64,000 bases of DNA from Haloarcula halophila (GTDB lineage Archaea > Halobacteriota > Halobacteria > Halobacteriales > Haloarculaceae). The DNA lies in the NCBI RefSeq assembly GCF_029278565.1, contig NZ_CP119559.1, forward strand, positions 2,480,001 through 2,544,000, in the 5' to 3' direction. The translations under genes were made by a program, and so were the position numbers. Positions 25,546 to 34,296 of this stretch are shown in pieces. The notes beneath the pieces were generated by a model that was given only the letters and a program-made list of their open reading frames with translations, was not told where the DNA came from and did not search any database. The number at the start of each line of letters is the position of its first letter. Positions within the stretch are counted from its first letter, which is position 1.

Positions 25546-25899
25546 CTACGCGCTGGCGAGTGTCAGCGCGTTCAGCGCCACGACCACCAGCGAGACGACG
25601 GCGAAGACGGCGAGGACGACGGTCGCCCGGTTGTCGTCGAAGAGCGCCCACAGTGTGACGACCAGCACCAGCGCACTGAACTTCAGGAGGCCGATCCCCG
25701 GCGCTCCGTAGGTATCGATGAACGCGCGGGCGACGGCGTTCCCCTCGGCCAGCCCCACTCCCAGGCCGACCATCGTGGTGACCACGTCGAACAGCGAGGC
25801 CAGGATGACGACCGTCCAGAGGACGGCGTGGTTCTCCGAGAGCTGTCGCTTGCTGGGTACCCGTCCGACACCGTCGATCCACGAGTGATCCGGCCCCAC
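25546..25899 (-). CDS. DUF5658-like membrane protein (117 aa)
   Basis: A 117-residue protein with about three membrane helices. The segment LFDVVTTMVGLGVGLAEGNAVAR resembles the DUF5658 signature (a D, then TT, G, then EGN-xxxR). The middle and last helices are KFSALVLVVTLWALF and VVLAVFAVVSLVVVALNAL. The start is a GTG at 25899, giving a 25-residue polar leader before the first helix. The family is widespread in haloarchaea and its function is unknown. Convergent with a zinc-ribbon gene. Confidence 0.68.
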   Translation of the reverse strand: MGPDHSWIDGVGRVPSKRQLSENHAVLWTVVILASLFDVVTTMVGLGVGLAEGNAVARAFIDTYGAPGIGLLKFSALVLVVTLWALFDDNRATVVLAVFAVVSLVVVALNALTLASA

Positions 25900-25949
25900 C
25901 GGTATCCGGAGTATCGTCCGGCCGCCTCAAAAAGCCACGAGGTCGGGGC

Positions 25950-27188
25950 TCAGTTCTGCAGGACCGCGACGGAGACGTTTGTCCCGCTCTGGGTCTGTAC
26001 AGTCACGGAGTAACTGCCGCGAGGTTCGACTGTCCATAGGGTCCCGCTGTTGTCGGTCGTTCCGACCTGGTGGTCGCCGACGGCGACCGTTCCGGTCACT
26101 GGCTCGCCCGTGTCGTTGTTCTGGACGGCGACGTGGATCGGTCCGGTCTCGTAGGTCCGTGTCACTTCGAGGCGGACCGACTCGTTGACTGTCACCCGCG
26201 TCTCGCTGGTCCTGATCGTCGACAGTTGCAACTGCTGGGACTCGTGGAACACGTCCGTCGTCCCGCCGTCGATATAGGTCGTCAGTTGGCCGCTGGGGTG
26301 ATTGGCGGTCAACCGATATATGCTGCTGGTGCCGAAGGTGTTGACGCTGGGGAGCTGCTGGGAGTAGAGCCACGGATAGAGGACCTCAGCGCGGGTGTTA
26401 GCCGCTCGGAGTGGATCGGAGTTACTCGTGACGAACTGATCGTCCGCCGTCGGATCGCGTGCGCTCGCCAGATGTGTCTCCCGGATGTACGACTGGCCGG
26501 TTGTCGTCGCAAACATGTAATCCTGTGTGGATGCCATCACGTACACGGCGTTCGGTTGGGTTTCGCCGGTGAACGTTTGGCCGAGCCGCTCGCCAACCGG
26601 GCCCCGAAGGACGCGGATCTCCCCTCTGATGTTCTCCAGGCGGGTCTGTTGCCCGCTCGTCATCGTAAAGGTCGGTTCGGTCCGTTCGACCCGGTCGATC
26701 GTATCGAGCGTCCGGGCCAGTTCTCGCGCTTCGGCGTCGATCAGCGCACGCGTTCGCATGACCGATTCGACGGATGCCGAGCCGTCAGCGTACTGCTGGA
26801 GTTGCTGCTGTTGGCGTTGTTGAAGCGTCTGTTGACGCTGTTCGATGCTGTCTAGCTCCGACCGGACCAGCCGAGTTCGAGCCGATTCGTTGTTGGCCCT
26901 GAAGAACCGCTGCTCGAACGTGCGCGCATCATGTTCACGGTGGAGCCGCTGTGAGGTGAGCGAGACGGCCGCACCGACGTCGATCCCGGTCGTCCCGTAC
27001 TCGGATTGCTCGATGTCTTCGTCGGGGATCGTGAGATGGTTAGTGAGGTTGTCGACCGTCGTCACACGGGGCAGACTGTCTCCGTCGGCAGCAGTCGCCG
27101 TCTGTGTGGGTACCACTCCCTGTGTGGTCGGGGCGGCGAGGGCGACCACCACGAGGAGGATACCCAGGAGAGCGGGGAGGCGTCGCAT
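25950..27188 (-). CDS. Secreted, membrane-anchored haloarchaeal protein (DUF7096-type)
   Basis: A 412-residue protein with a Sec signal peptide (MRRLPALLGILLVVVALAAP), so most of it lies outside the membrane. A central Gln/Arg-rich coiled segment (EQRQQTLQQRQQQQLQQ) is followed by a strand-rich C-terminus with Ig-like features (GPIHVAVQNNDTGEPVTGTV). It resembles haloarchaeal proteins labelled DUF7096, recalled but not verified. No catalytic residues are recognised. It is divergent from the membrane-anchored HTH gene at 27345, which shares its envelope theme, and the two may be co-regulated from the 156-base gap. Confidence 0.6.
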   Translation of the reverse strand: MRRLPALLGILLVVVALAAPTTQGVVPTQTATAADGDSLPRVTTVDNLTNHLTIPDEDIEQSEYGTTGIDVGAAVSLTSQRLHREHDARTFEQRFFRANNESARTRLVRSELDSIEQRQQTLQQRQQQQLQQYADGSASVESVMRTRALIDAEARELARTLDTIDRVERTEPTFTMTSGQQTRLENIRGEIRVLRGPVGERLGQTFTGETQPNAVYVMASTQDYMFATTTGQSYIRETHLASARDPTADDQFVTSNSDPLRAANTRAEVLYPWLYSQQLPSVNTFGTSSIYRLTANHPSGQLTTYIDGGTTDVFHESQQLQLSTIRTSETRVTVNESVRLEVTRTYETGPIHVAVQNNDTGEPVTGTVAVGDHQVGTTDNSGTLWTVEPRGSYSVTVQTQSGTNVSVAVLQN

Positions 27189-27344
27189 CGGTGCCGGATA
27201 GAGCGCCGGAATACAAAAATTCCCCACATTCACATACTGGATATCCGTGCTTGAGAGGCGCCGAGACGTTTCACAAGGGGCGTTGATGTTTTATTCCCGG
27301 ATGGAAAGGGTTTTCCCCACGGGCTGTGGACTCACGTCTGGAAA

Positions 27345-28454
27345 ATGTCCCTGCGGCTATCCGGTCCTCTCCTTGCCCTCCTGCTTGCGCCACTGTTGCT
27401 CGCACCGGCGGCGACAGCGATGGCTGCAAGCCCGGCGCCGATCGCCCCCCAACAGTCGACGCCAACACCGACGGACGAGGTGATCTCCGAGTCGACGGTC
27501 ATCGAACTCCAGCTCAGACCGAACGGGGACGCACAGTGGACCGTAACGCAGACCTACGCCCTGGAGAGTTCAACGGAAGTCGAGACCTTCCGGTCGCTCG
27601 GTGAGGACTACGCCGCGGGCGAGACCGGAACCGGGCAACTAGTGGCGTTTCGTCGGGCGAACCGCGCGGCGACGGACGCCACCGGCCGGCAGATGAACAT
27701 CACCGGTGTCGATCGATCCTACGACGTCGACGGGAACCGGGGGACGCTCACGCTGTCGTTCACCTGGACGAACTTCGCGACCAGTGAGAACGACCGGCTC
27801 GTCATCGACGACGCGTTCAACACGACCGAAGGGACCTGGTTCCGCAGTCTCGGGGAGAACGACACGTTCATCATCTCGCCGCCGACGGGCTACGGCGTCG
27901 ACAGCGCCCCCGTCGGAGTCGAGAACGGACAGCTCCGGTTCGAGGGGCCACGGACGTTCGACCCCGGGACGCTCAGAATAGTCTACACCGGCGATCAGGC
28001 GACACCGACGGCAACACCGACAGCGAATCCGGATGGCCCCTTCGCCGGCGGCGTCCCGCTGTGGCTCGGCATCGCGATCATCGTCGTCGGTGTCGTGGCC
28101 GTCGTCGGATACATGACCCGGCAGGGGACCGGCGACGAACCCGCTACGGAGCCGTCCGGTCCCGACGACGATGGACAGCCGCCGACGGCCGATACCGACG
28201 ACGAGAGCGAGGACTCGACCGAGCGGATCGACACCGAACTGCTGAGCGACGAGGAACGGGTCGAGCGCCTGCTGGAGCAAAACGGCGGCCGGATGAAACA
28301 GGCCCGAATCGTCAAGGAGACCGGCTGGTCGAACGCGAAAGTCTCCCAACTCCTCTCGTCGATGGACGAGGAGGGTCGGATCGACAAGCTCCGGATCGGC
28401 CGCGAGAACCTCATCTCGTTCCCCGACGAGGATATCACCGACTTCGACGAGTAA
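27345..28454 (+). CDS. Membrane-anchored winged-helix regulator with extracellular domain
   Basis: A 369-residue protein with this order: signal peptide (1-28), a strand-rich extracellular domain (about 40-220, e.g. VIELQLRPNGDAQWTVTQ), a membrane helix (LWLGIAIIVVGVVAVVGYM, about 240-258), an acidic linker, and a C-terminal winged helix (LSDEERVERLLEQNGGRMKQ, then KETGWSNAKVSQLLSSMDEEG). This layout suits a one-component membrane sensor that controls transcription directly. DUF7345/DUF7343-type domains are the probable family names, from memory. The ATG at 27345 begins the signal peptide. Divergent from a secreted protein gene, the likely neighbour or target. Confidence 0.72.
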   Translation: MSLRLSGPLLALLLAPLLLAPAATAMAASPAPIAPQQSTPTPTDEVISESTVIELQLRPNGDAQWTVTQTYALESSTEVETFRSLGEDYAAGETGTGQLVAFRRANRAATDATGRQMNITGVDRSYDVDGNRGTLTLSFTWTNFATSENDRLVIDDAFNTTEGTWFRSLGENDTFIISPPTGYGVDSAPVGVENGQLRFEGPRTFDPGTLRIVYTGDQATPTATPTANPDGPFAGGVPLWLGIAIIVVGVVAVVGYMTRQGTGDEPATEPSGPDDDGQPPTADTDDESEDSTERIDTELLSDEERVERLLEQNGGRMKQARIVKETGWSNAKVSQLLSSMDEEGRIDKLRIGRENLISFPDEDITDFDE

Positions 28455-28630
28455 GCGGTCGTTACCGCGCTCTCCCGCTCTCGCGTCACTCGTCTGGTGC
28501 TCGGCGAGACGCCGATAGTGAGCATCGAGGCGAGATCGGCGAAGCGCGGACCGGTCACGGATGGCCTCGGGGAGGCCGCCGGCGTCATGTGTCGTCAGGT
28601 ACTTTTCGGGGTGGTCCTAACCGGGAGGTG

Positions 28631-29473
28631 ATGGAGTATCTAGAGCAGCGACGTGACCGCGTCGAGGAGCGGTTGCGAGACGTCCTCGACGATGTCGAGC
28701 CGACGGAGCTAGCAGCGCAGATCCGTCACGTCGCGCTCTCAGGCGGGAAGCGCGTCCGACCGACGGTCGCGGTGCTGGTCTGTGAGAGTCTGGGTGGTGA
28801 TCCGGCCGACGCCGTCGACTACGCCGTGGGCATCGAACTCGTCCACAACGCCTCGCTGGTCATCGACGACATCATCGACGAGTCCGAACTCCGGCGTGGC
28901 ACCCCGGCCGCGTGGGCCGAGTACGGCCACGGTCCGGCGATCATCGCCTCCGACGGGCTACTCGGGGAGGCCTTCGCCCTGTTTTCGGCCGACGAGCGGG
29001 CGATGCAGACCGTCGCGGAGTCGATGGTCGAACTCGGCGAAGGGGAGGCGACCGAACTGATCGCCCAGCCCGCTAACGAGACCGAGTACATGGAACTCGC
29101 CCGGCGCAAGACCGGCGCGCTGTTCCGGGCGGCCGCGGAACTGGGTGCGATCGCCGCCGACGCCGACCCGTACACGGTCGAGGCGGTCGGGACCTACGCC
29201 GAGCGTGTCGGGGTCGCCTTCCAGATGCGAGACGACGTGTTGGACGCCACCGCCGACGCGGAGACGCTGGGCAAGCCCACGGGCCACGACGCTGAGATGG
29301 AACGCCCCTCGCTCGTCGAGGTGACGGAGCTCACCCCCGAGGAGGCAAACCAGCGGGCTCGCGACGAATCCGACGCGGCTCTGGAGGCTCTGGCGACGGT
29401 CGACGCGCCCGACTCCCAGTCTCTGGAGTACCTGAAGGACCTCGCGGAGTTCGTCGTCGTACGCGAACGGTAG
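28631..29473 (+). CDS. idsA: Polyprenyl (geranylgeranyl/farnesyl) diphosphate synthase
   Basis: A 280-residue trans-prenyltransferase. Key motifs: GGKRVRPTV, the first Asp-rich motif in LVIDDIIDESELRRG, GEAFALF, and the second Asp-rich DDVLD motif in FQMRDDVLDATAD. It condenses isopentenyl diphosphate with allylic diphosphates to make C15-C25 precursors of archaeal lipids and carotenoids, in the cytoplasm. It is somewhat shorter than the common 300-350 residues because of a trimmed N-terminus; the ATG at 28631 is the start that keeps the conserved block. Upstream in-frame extension from 28061 is a shadow. Followed after 32 bases by the UPF0200 gene. Confidence 0.9.
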   Translation: MEYLEQRRDRVEERLRDVLDDVEPTELAAQIRHVALSGGKRVRPTVAVLVCESLGGDPADAVDYAVGIELVHNASLVIDDIIDESELRRGTPAAWAEYGHGPAIIASDGLLGEAFALFSADERAMQTVAESMVELGEGEATELIAQPANETEYMELARRKTGALFRAAAELGAIAADADPYTVEAVGTYAERVGVAFQMRDDVLDATADAETLGKPTGHDAEMERPSLVEVTELTPEEANQRARDESDAALEALATVDAPDSQSLEYLKDLAEFVVVRER

Positions 29474-29505
29474 GGCTTTTGCCCGCCGCTGGCCAACCCA
29501 CGCCA

Positions 29506-30066
29506 ATGACAGTCATCGGTATCGTCGGGCTGCCGGGCAGCGGCAAGAGCGAGGCGGCAAACGTCGCCGCCGACCGGGGGGTCCCCGTCGTGACTATGGG
29601 CGACGTGATCCGTGCGGAGTGTCGCGAACGTGGCCTCGACCCGGCCACCGAACACGGGACGGTCGCGAAGGCCCTGCGCGAGGAGAACGGCCCGGGTGCC
29701 ATCGCCGAACGCTCCCTGCCGATCATAGAGGACAACCTCGACGACGCCGAGACGGTGCTGGTCGACGGTATCCGGTCGGACACCGAGGTCGAGGCGTTCC
29801 GGGAAGCCTTCGGCGAGGCGTTCGTCCTCGTCGAGATCGACGCCCCCTTCGAGTTGCGCGCCGAGCGGTTGGACCTGCGTGGTCGTGACGCCGGTGCCGA
29901 CGACGGCGGCGAGTCCTTGGAAGAGCGCGACGACCGGGAACTGGGCTTCGGGATGGGCGAGGCGATCGAGATGGCCGATCTCACCATCGAGAACACGGAG
30001 ACGCTGACGGCCTTCCAGCGGAAGGTCCGCACGCTCTTACGTGAGGGGCCGGAGGGACTGGCATGA
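29506..30066 (+). CDS. UPF0200 P-loop NTPase (dephospho-CoA kinase-like)
   Basis: A 186-residue protein with a P-loop GLPGSGKSEAANVAA and the motif VTMGDVIRAECRERG followed by VLVDGIRSDTEVEAF. It looks like the UPF0200 family, related to small nucleotide kinases. The substrate is not established. It is soluble and acidic at the C-terminus. The gene begins at the ATG at 29506; an upstream frame adds a short unlikely leader. Its stop overlaps the next ATG (ATGA), so it is co-translated with the UPF0201 gene and then the HAD gene. Confidence 0.85.
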   Translation: MTVIGIVGLPGSGKSEAANVAADRGVPVVTMGDVIRAECRERGLDPATEHGTVAKALREENGPGAIAERSLPIIEDNLDDAETVLVDGIRSDTEVEAFREAFGEAFVLVEIDAPFELRAERLDLRGRDAGADDGGESLEERDDRELGFGMGEAIEMADLTIENTETLTAFQRKVRTLLREGPEGLA

Positions 30067-30479
30067 GCGCCGTCTACAGCGTCGACGTCCGCATCGCCGC
30101 CCCGGTCAACGACACCGAAGTGACTGACCGGGTCGCCGACGCCGTCCGGACCCTCTTCCCCGAAGCCGACCCCGAGCAACGGCCCGGCGAGTTGGCCGCC
30201 GAGGTCCACACGATGGACGGCTTCTCGCAGTTACTCCACGAGTACGAGATCCTCGACACCGCCCGCTCCGTGTTCTTCGACTCGCTTTCGGGGGATCGCT
30301 TCGCCTTCGACCTGAAGAAGCAGGCGGCCTTCGAGGGCCGGGTGAACTTCGCCGTCGGCGACCCCTCCGAGTTGGGCGACATCCACGTCGAAGTGATCGT
30401 CCGGGAGCCAGACGCGGAATCGTACATCGACTACGTCGCGCCGCCGACCGAGGACGGCACCCCTGTCGACACTGAATGA
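30063..30479 (+). CDS. UPF0201 (DUF54) protein, possible RNA-binding
   Basis: A 138-residue protein of the archaeal UPF0201/DUF54 family: VYSVDVRIAAPVNDTEVTDRV at the start, then LSGDRFAFDLKKQAAFEGRV with the conserved basic/aromatic stretch. The family adopts an L5-like or RNA-binding fold in the literature as I recall; a role in RNA metabolism is suspected but unproven. It overlaps both its upstream partner and the downstream HAD gene by ATGA, so the three form one translational unit. Confidence 0.85.
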   Translation: MSAVYSVDVRIAAPVNDTEVTDRVADAVRTLFPEADPEQRPGELAAEVHTMDGFSQLLHEYEILDTARSVFFDSLSGDRFAFDLKKQAAFEGRVNFAVGDPSELGDIHVEVIVREPDAESYIDYVAPPTEDGTPVDTE

Positions 30480-31093
30480 CTACCGCGGTCTGTTTCGACC
30501 TCGACGGGACGCTGGTCCATCGCACAGCACCCCACGAGACGGTCACCCGGGCCGTCCTCGCGGACCACGGAATCGAGGCCGACGACGCGATCGTGACGAC
30601 AGCCCAGGAGCGGTTCCGGGCGGCCCAGAACGCCCTCGAACCGAACCCGTTCGAACGGTCGATGCGGGCCGTCCTCGACGAGACCGGGCGGGACGGCGAC
30701 CCCGAGGCGATGGTCGAGACGCTCCGGGAACGGGCCTACGCGACGACGACGGTCCCCGAAGCCGCCGCCGACTGCCTCGACGCGCTCGCCGCCGACGGCC
30801 CGCTGGGTCTCGTCACCAACGGGACCCGGGACTGGCAGCTCGGCAAACTCGCCCACCACGGCCTGGCGGAGTCCTTCGACGCCGTCGTCACGTCTTACGA
30901 GGCCGGTGCCCACAAGCCTGACTCGGCCCCGTTCGATCTTCTCCGCGAGCGGCTGCCCGCCGACGAGTACGTGATGGTCGGTGACGACTCCGAGGCCGAC
31001 GTGGTGGGCGCCCGCGGGGCCGGGTTCGTCCCGATCCACTACGAGGAAACCGACGGCCCCTCGTTCTGGGCGACGCTGCGGGCGATGGTCTAG
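30476..31093 (+). CDS. HAD-family hydrolase
   Basis: A 205-residue HAD phosphatase-like enzyme. Motif I is CFDLDGTLVHR (nucleophile Asp), motif II is LVTNGTRD, motif III lies around AGAHKPDSAPF (Lys) and motif IV is MVGDDSEADVVGARGAG. A helical cap sits between motifs I and II. Substrates are probably small phosphorylated metabolites, but none can be named. Third gene of an ATGA-linked operon with UPF0200 and UPF0201. It converges with the sulfite-oxidase-fold fusion gene, whose stop overlaps its own by four bases. Confidence 0.9.
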   Translation: MTTAVCFDLDGTLVHRTAPHETVTRAVLADHGIEADDAIVTTAQERFRAAQNALEPNPFERSMRAVLDETGRDGDPEAMVETLRERAYATTTVPEAAADCLDALAADGPLGLVTNGTRDWQLGKLAHHGLAESFDAVVTSYEAGAHKPDSAPFDLLRERLPADEYVMVGDDSEADVVGARGAGFVPIHYEETDGPSFWATLRAMV

Positions 31094-32145
31094 AGGCCGC
31101 TGACGAAGATCGCCAGCCACTCGCCGACCTCGCGGCGCTTGCTCACCCTGATCTCGGTGACCCACTTCACCCACTGGAACCCGCGGCGGTCCGGCGCAAC
31201 GAGCCGCAGTGGGAAGCCGTGGCCGTGGGAGAGGCGTTCGTCGTCGACGTGGGTGGCCAGCAGCGCCTCCCGGGCTTCCTCGATGGGGAGGCTCCAGCGG
31301 TAGCCCGTCACCGAGCGGAACTGCACCCAGGCGGCGGCCTCGTCGGCGTCGGCGGCGTCCAGCAGGTCCCCCACCCGGACGCCGCGCCACTCGTGTTCGG
31401 AGTACCAACCGCTCGTACAGTCCAGCAATGCGTCCTCGCTGGCGGCGGGGCCGACCTCGTCGGCGGCGTACTCGCTCGGAGTACGGACCCGACCCGTGAC
31501 CGCCAGTGACCACTCCCGTGGATCGACTGGGTCGGGGTCGTCGGCGACCCAACTGGTCACCGGGAACTGGTTGCCGTCGCCGCTGCCGTCCTCGCGGGAG
31601 CCGGTGAACCGCCGATCCGCGCCGGCGGTCCCCAGCAGGTCGTTGATCGGCTGCTGGACGCGCCAGGTCAGTGCCCCCGCGGTGAGCACGCCGGCGTAGG
31701 CGACGACGTTGCGCCGGCCGCCGACGGTCCGTCGGGTGGGGGTGTGGAACCGGTAGCGAAGGTGCCACAGCAACAGCGGCGGGACGAGCAGGCCCAGGCC
31801 GACGTGGAGGTGGAAGAGTCCCCACGGACCCAGATCCAGCGTTCCGCCGAAGATCCACCAGGCCCCCGTGGCCAGGGCCGCCGTGGCGTCGACCGCAAGC
31901 AGTACCGAGAGTACCCGCGGCGCGGTCAGCCGGTCGGGCGTCACGCGGTGGCGGACCCGCCAGAGTTTCATCGGGAGGAGAACGACGAGGACGACGCCGG
32001 CGACGGCGTGGAGGTCGACGACCCAGGCGGTCGCGGGGGTTCCGGTGAACATCGTCGCGACGCCGGTCGCAAGCAACGTCGCGACCGAGACCAGCAGGCC
32101 CCAGTCGACGGCCCGCGGCGAGGGGGTCAACCGCCGGTAGTCCAT
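31090..32145 (-). CDS. Fusion of a cytochrome-b-like membrane domain and a sulfite-oxidase-fold molybdopterin domain
   Basis: A 351-residue protein. Residues 1-165 hold about five membrane helices with His46, His114 and His128 placed as possible haem ligands. Residues 190-351 form an oxidoreductase molybdopterin-binding domain: LLDCTSGWYSEHEWRGV has C243 as the Mo ligand, and GFPLRLVAPDRRGFQWVKW is the usual sulfite-oxidase/MsrP block. The order (membrane first, then Mo domain) resembles a single-chain version of a MsrP-MsrQ type system. By inference the Mo domain faces outside and receives or donates electrons via the membrane part. Substrate unknown. No Tat signal is seen, because the membrane domain leads. 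Confidence 0.82.
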   Translation of the reverse strand: MDYRRLTPSPRAVDWGLLVSVATLLATGVATMFTGTPATAWVVDLHAVAGVVLVVLLPMKLWRVRHRVTPDRLTAPRVLSVLLAVDATAALATGAWWIFGGTLDLGPWGLFHLHVGLGLLVPPLLLWHLRYRFHTPTRRTVGGRRNVVAYAGVLTAGALTWRVQQPINDLLGTAGADRRFTGSREDGSGDGNQFPVTSWVADDPDPVDPREWSLAVTGRVRTPSEYAADEVGPAASEDALLDCTSGWYSEHEWRGVRVGDLLDAADADEAAAWVQFRSVTGYRWSLPIEEAREALLATHVDDERLSHGHGFPLRLVAPDRRGFQWVKWVTEIRVSKRREVGEWLAIFVSGL

Positions 32146-32247
32146 ACCTGTCGTTGGCGCCGGACGGACAAATACTGCCGGGCGAGCGCGCAGTACTGCG
32201 TCCCCCTGTCTTCCCCGCCAGAGGATACCACTGGCTCGTCGCCTCGC

Positions 32248-33231
32248 TCAGTACGACCGTTCCAGCACGACCGTCCCCGACGCGTCCCGCACGGTGACCG
32301 TATCGCCGCCGTTGTTCCAGACCGCGCCGTCACGCCCCCAGTAGCGGTCGGTCTCCGTGTCGGTCCCGCTGCCGGTGTGGAGCGTGACCGACGCGCCGGG
32401 CGCGAGCGTCAGGTCCGCGAACGTGTAACGGTGGGCCGCCTCGTCGCTGACCGTCCAGCCGTCGAGCGAGAGCGACTCGTCCCCACGGTTGGTGACCGTC
32501 ACCGACTCGGCGTTCAGGTTCTCGTTGTCGTTACCGGGCGCGTCGTACGCCAGGGCGGTGATCGCCAGCTCCGACTCGCCGGCGGTGACGGTCCCCCCGT
32601 CGGCGACGGGTGTCCCGCCGTCGGCACACTGCCACAGCCCCCGTCCCGCTCCTCTGGCGCTCGCTTCGGCCCGGTCGAAGGCCGCTCTCCGGGTGAAGTC
32701 GCTCTCGTAGACCCGCGCGTGCCCGCTCCGGACCAGCCGGTAGTTGAACAGGCGGTCCTCGACGACGACGTAGGCGAGCAACCGGTCGTAGTAGCCCCGC
32801 CGGTCGAGGTTCGGGTCGAACGCCAGCCCCACCGTCCGGCCGAGGAGGCGGTCCTTGGCCAGGTTCGAGGCGTCGACGCCGGCCTCGCGGAGGCAGGTCG
32901 CCCCCGCCGTCGTGTCCGGGACGCCCTCGAACTCCGGCGGGTCGTTCTCGGCGTGGACTTCCGGGGTGTCGACGCCGACGAGTCTGACGGTGTCGGTCGT
33001 CCCGTTCGCGTACTCGATCCGGATCGTATCCCCGTCGACGACGGCGGTCACGGACACCCTGACGGCGGCCTCGGGGACGGAGATGTCGGCGGCCGTCCCC
33101 GTCGCCGAACTCGTCGCCGTCGCTCGCTCGCCGGTCGTGGTGGAATCGACTGCTGGGCTGGCCGGTGTCGAGAGGCCGCTACAGCCGGCGACGACGAGCA
33201 GGAGACAGCAGACGACCGCAGGGACTCGCAT
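32248..33231 (-). CDS. Lipoprotein with thermonuclease (SNase) and lamin-tail domains
   Basis: A 327-residue secreted lipoprotein. A signal peptide ends at the lipobox VVAGCSG (Cys about 17), followed by a Thr/Ser-rich linker. The SNase domain carries VTAVVDGDTIRIE, VRLVGVDTPEV with catalytic-type Arg, and DRRGYYDRLLAYVVV. The C-terminal 110 residues read like a lamin-tail (LTD) beta-sandwich: NLNAESVTVTNRG, LDGWTVSDEAAHRYTF. Together this predicts a surface-attached nuclease degrading external DNA or RNA. The start at 33231 is fixed by the signal peptide, not by the much longer upstream frame, which is antisense shadow. Confidence 0.9.
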   Translation of the reverse strand: MRVPAVVCCLLLVVAGCSGLSTPASPAVDSTTTGERATATSSATGTAADISVPEAAVRVSVTAVVDGDTIRIEYANGTTDTVRLVGVDTPEVHAENDPPEFEGVPDTTAGATCLREAGVDASNLAKDRLLGRTVGLAFDPNLDRRGYYDRLLAYVVVEDRLFNYRLVRSGHARVYESDFTRRAAFDRAEASARGAGRGLWQCADGGTPVADGGTVTAGESELAITALAYDAPGNDNENLNAESVTVTNRGDESLSLDGWTVSDEAAHRYTFADLTLAPGASVTLHTGSGTDTETDRYWGRDGAVWNNGGDTVTVRDASGTVVLERSY

Positions 33232-33336
33232 TGCCGGGTCGAGGGGAGCCACGAACACAAACCTGCCGGGCCGCCGCGGGCGACCGGCTTGGCAACCGGC
33301 AGTTATTCCCCGCGACCGTGTGTGGAAACGGTACGC

Positions 33337-34230
33337 ATGCTCGTCGACCTGCCCGTCCGGGATCTGATGAACACACCTGTTCGGACCGTTACGGCCGAAA
33401 CTGCGATCGTCGACGCCGCCGCGCGGCTCCGGTACGAGGGGATCGGTTCGCTCGTCGTCCAGTCCGACGGCGAGAGCGTCGGCATCATCACCGAGAGCGA
33501 TATCGTCGCGGTCACCGCCGCGGAGGGGGACACCCGGGCGCTGACCGTCGGCGACGTGATGTCGACGGCGCTGGTGACCATCGGTCCCGACGCGACCGTC
33601 GAGGAGGCAGTCGAACGGCTCCGGACCCACGGCATCAAGAAACTCCCCGTGGTCGAGGACGGAACGTTGCTCGGTATCGTGACGACGACGGACATCTCGA
33701 ACTACCTCCCGCACATGGAGCATCCACAGCCGACGACCGAGACGCAGTCCCAGCGGAGCCGGTTCGAGCGACCGGACACCAGCTACGAGCGCGACGACTG
33801 GGAGTTCGAGAGCTACGGCGTCGCCGACGGTATCGACGTCGGCGACCACGTTCGGTTCAGCAAGACCATCGATCAGGCGGATGTCGAAGCGTTCGCCGAG
33901 GCCAGCGGCGACACCAACAGCCTCCACCTCGACGAAGAGTTCGCAGCCGGAACCCGCTTCGGCCGGCGGATCGTCCACGGGACGCTCGTCTCGGGGCTCA
34001 TCAGTGCCGCCCTGGCGCGGCTCCCGGGACTGACCATCTACCTCTCGCAGGAAGTCAGCTACCGCGGCCCGGTCGACATCGGCGAGCGCGTCACCGCCCA
34101 CTGTGAGGTCGTCGAACGGATCACCGACGACCGCTTCCGATTGACGACTGCAGTCGACGACGCCGAGGGCAACAGCGTCGTCGAGGGCGTCGCGGTGGTC
34201 ATCTCCGACCCTATCCCCGACTCCGGGTGA
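33337..34230 (+). CDS. CBS-pair fused to a MaoC-type (R)-hydratase domain
   Basis: A 297-residue protein. Residues 1-125 contain two CBS repeats (VRDLMNTPVRTVTA and VGDVMSTALVTIG), which commonly bind adenosine nucleotides. After a polar linker, residues 155-290 form a MaoC/hot-dog hydratase: SGDTNSLHLDEEFA supplies the Asp192 and His197 catalytic pair, followed by RIVHGTLVSG and YRGPVDIGERV. MaoC enzymes hydrate enoyl-CoA to (R)-3-hydroxyacyl-CoA, for beta-oxidation or PHA synthesis. The fusion suggests that the hydratase activity is gated by cellular nucleotide state (inference). ATG at 33337 chosen; a GTG at 33319 is possible. Confidence 0.88.
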   Translation: MLVDLPVRDLMNTPVRTVTAETAIVDAAARLRYEGIGSLVVQSDGESVGIITESDIVAVTAAEGDTRALTVGDVMSTALVTIGPDATVEEAVERLRTHGIKKLPVVEDGTLLGIVTTTDISNYLPHMEHPQPTTETQSQRSRFERPDTSYERDDWEFESYGVADGIDVGDHVRFSKTIDQADVEAFAEASGDTNSLHLDEEFAAGTRFGRRIVHGTLVSGLISAALARLPGLTIYLSQEVSYRGPVDIGERVTAHCEVVERITDDRFRLTTAVDDAEGNSVVEGVAVVISDPIPDSG

Positions 34231-34296
34231 CTCTCGGGCCGAGACGACGGTTCTTGTTAGCGGACGATAACGATTATGCGGGTGCGAACAAATACC

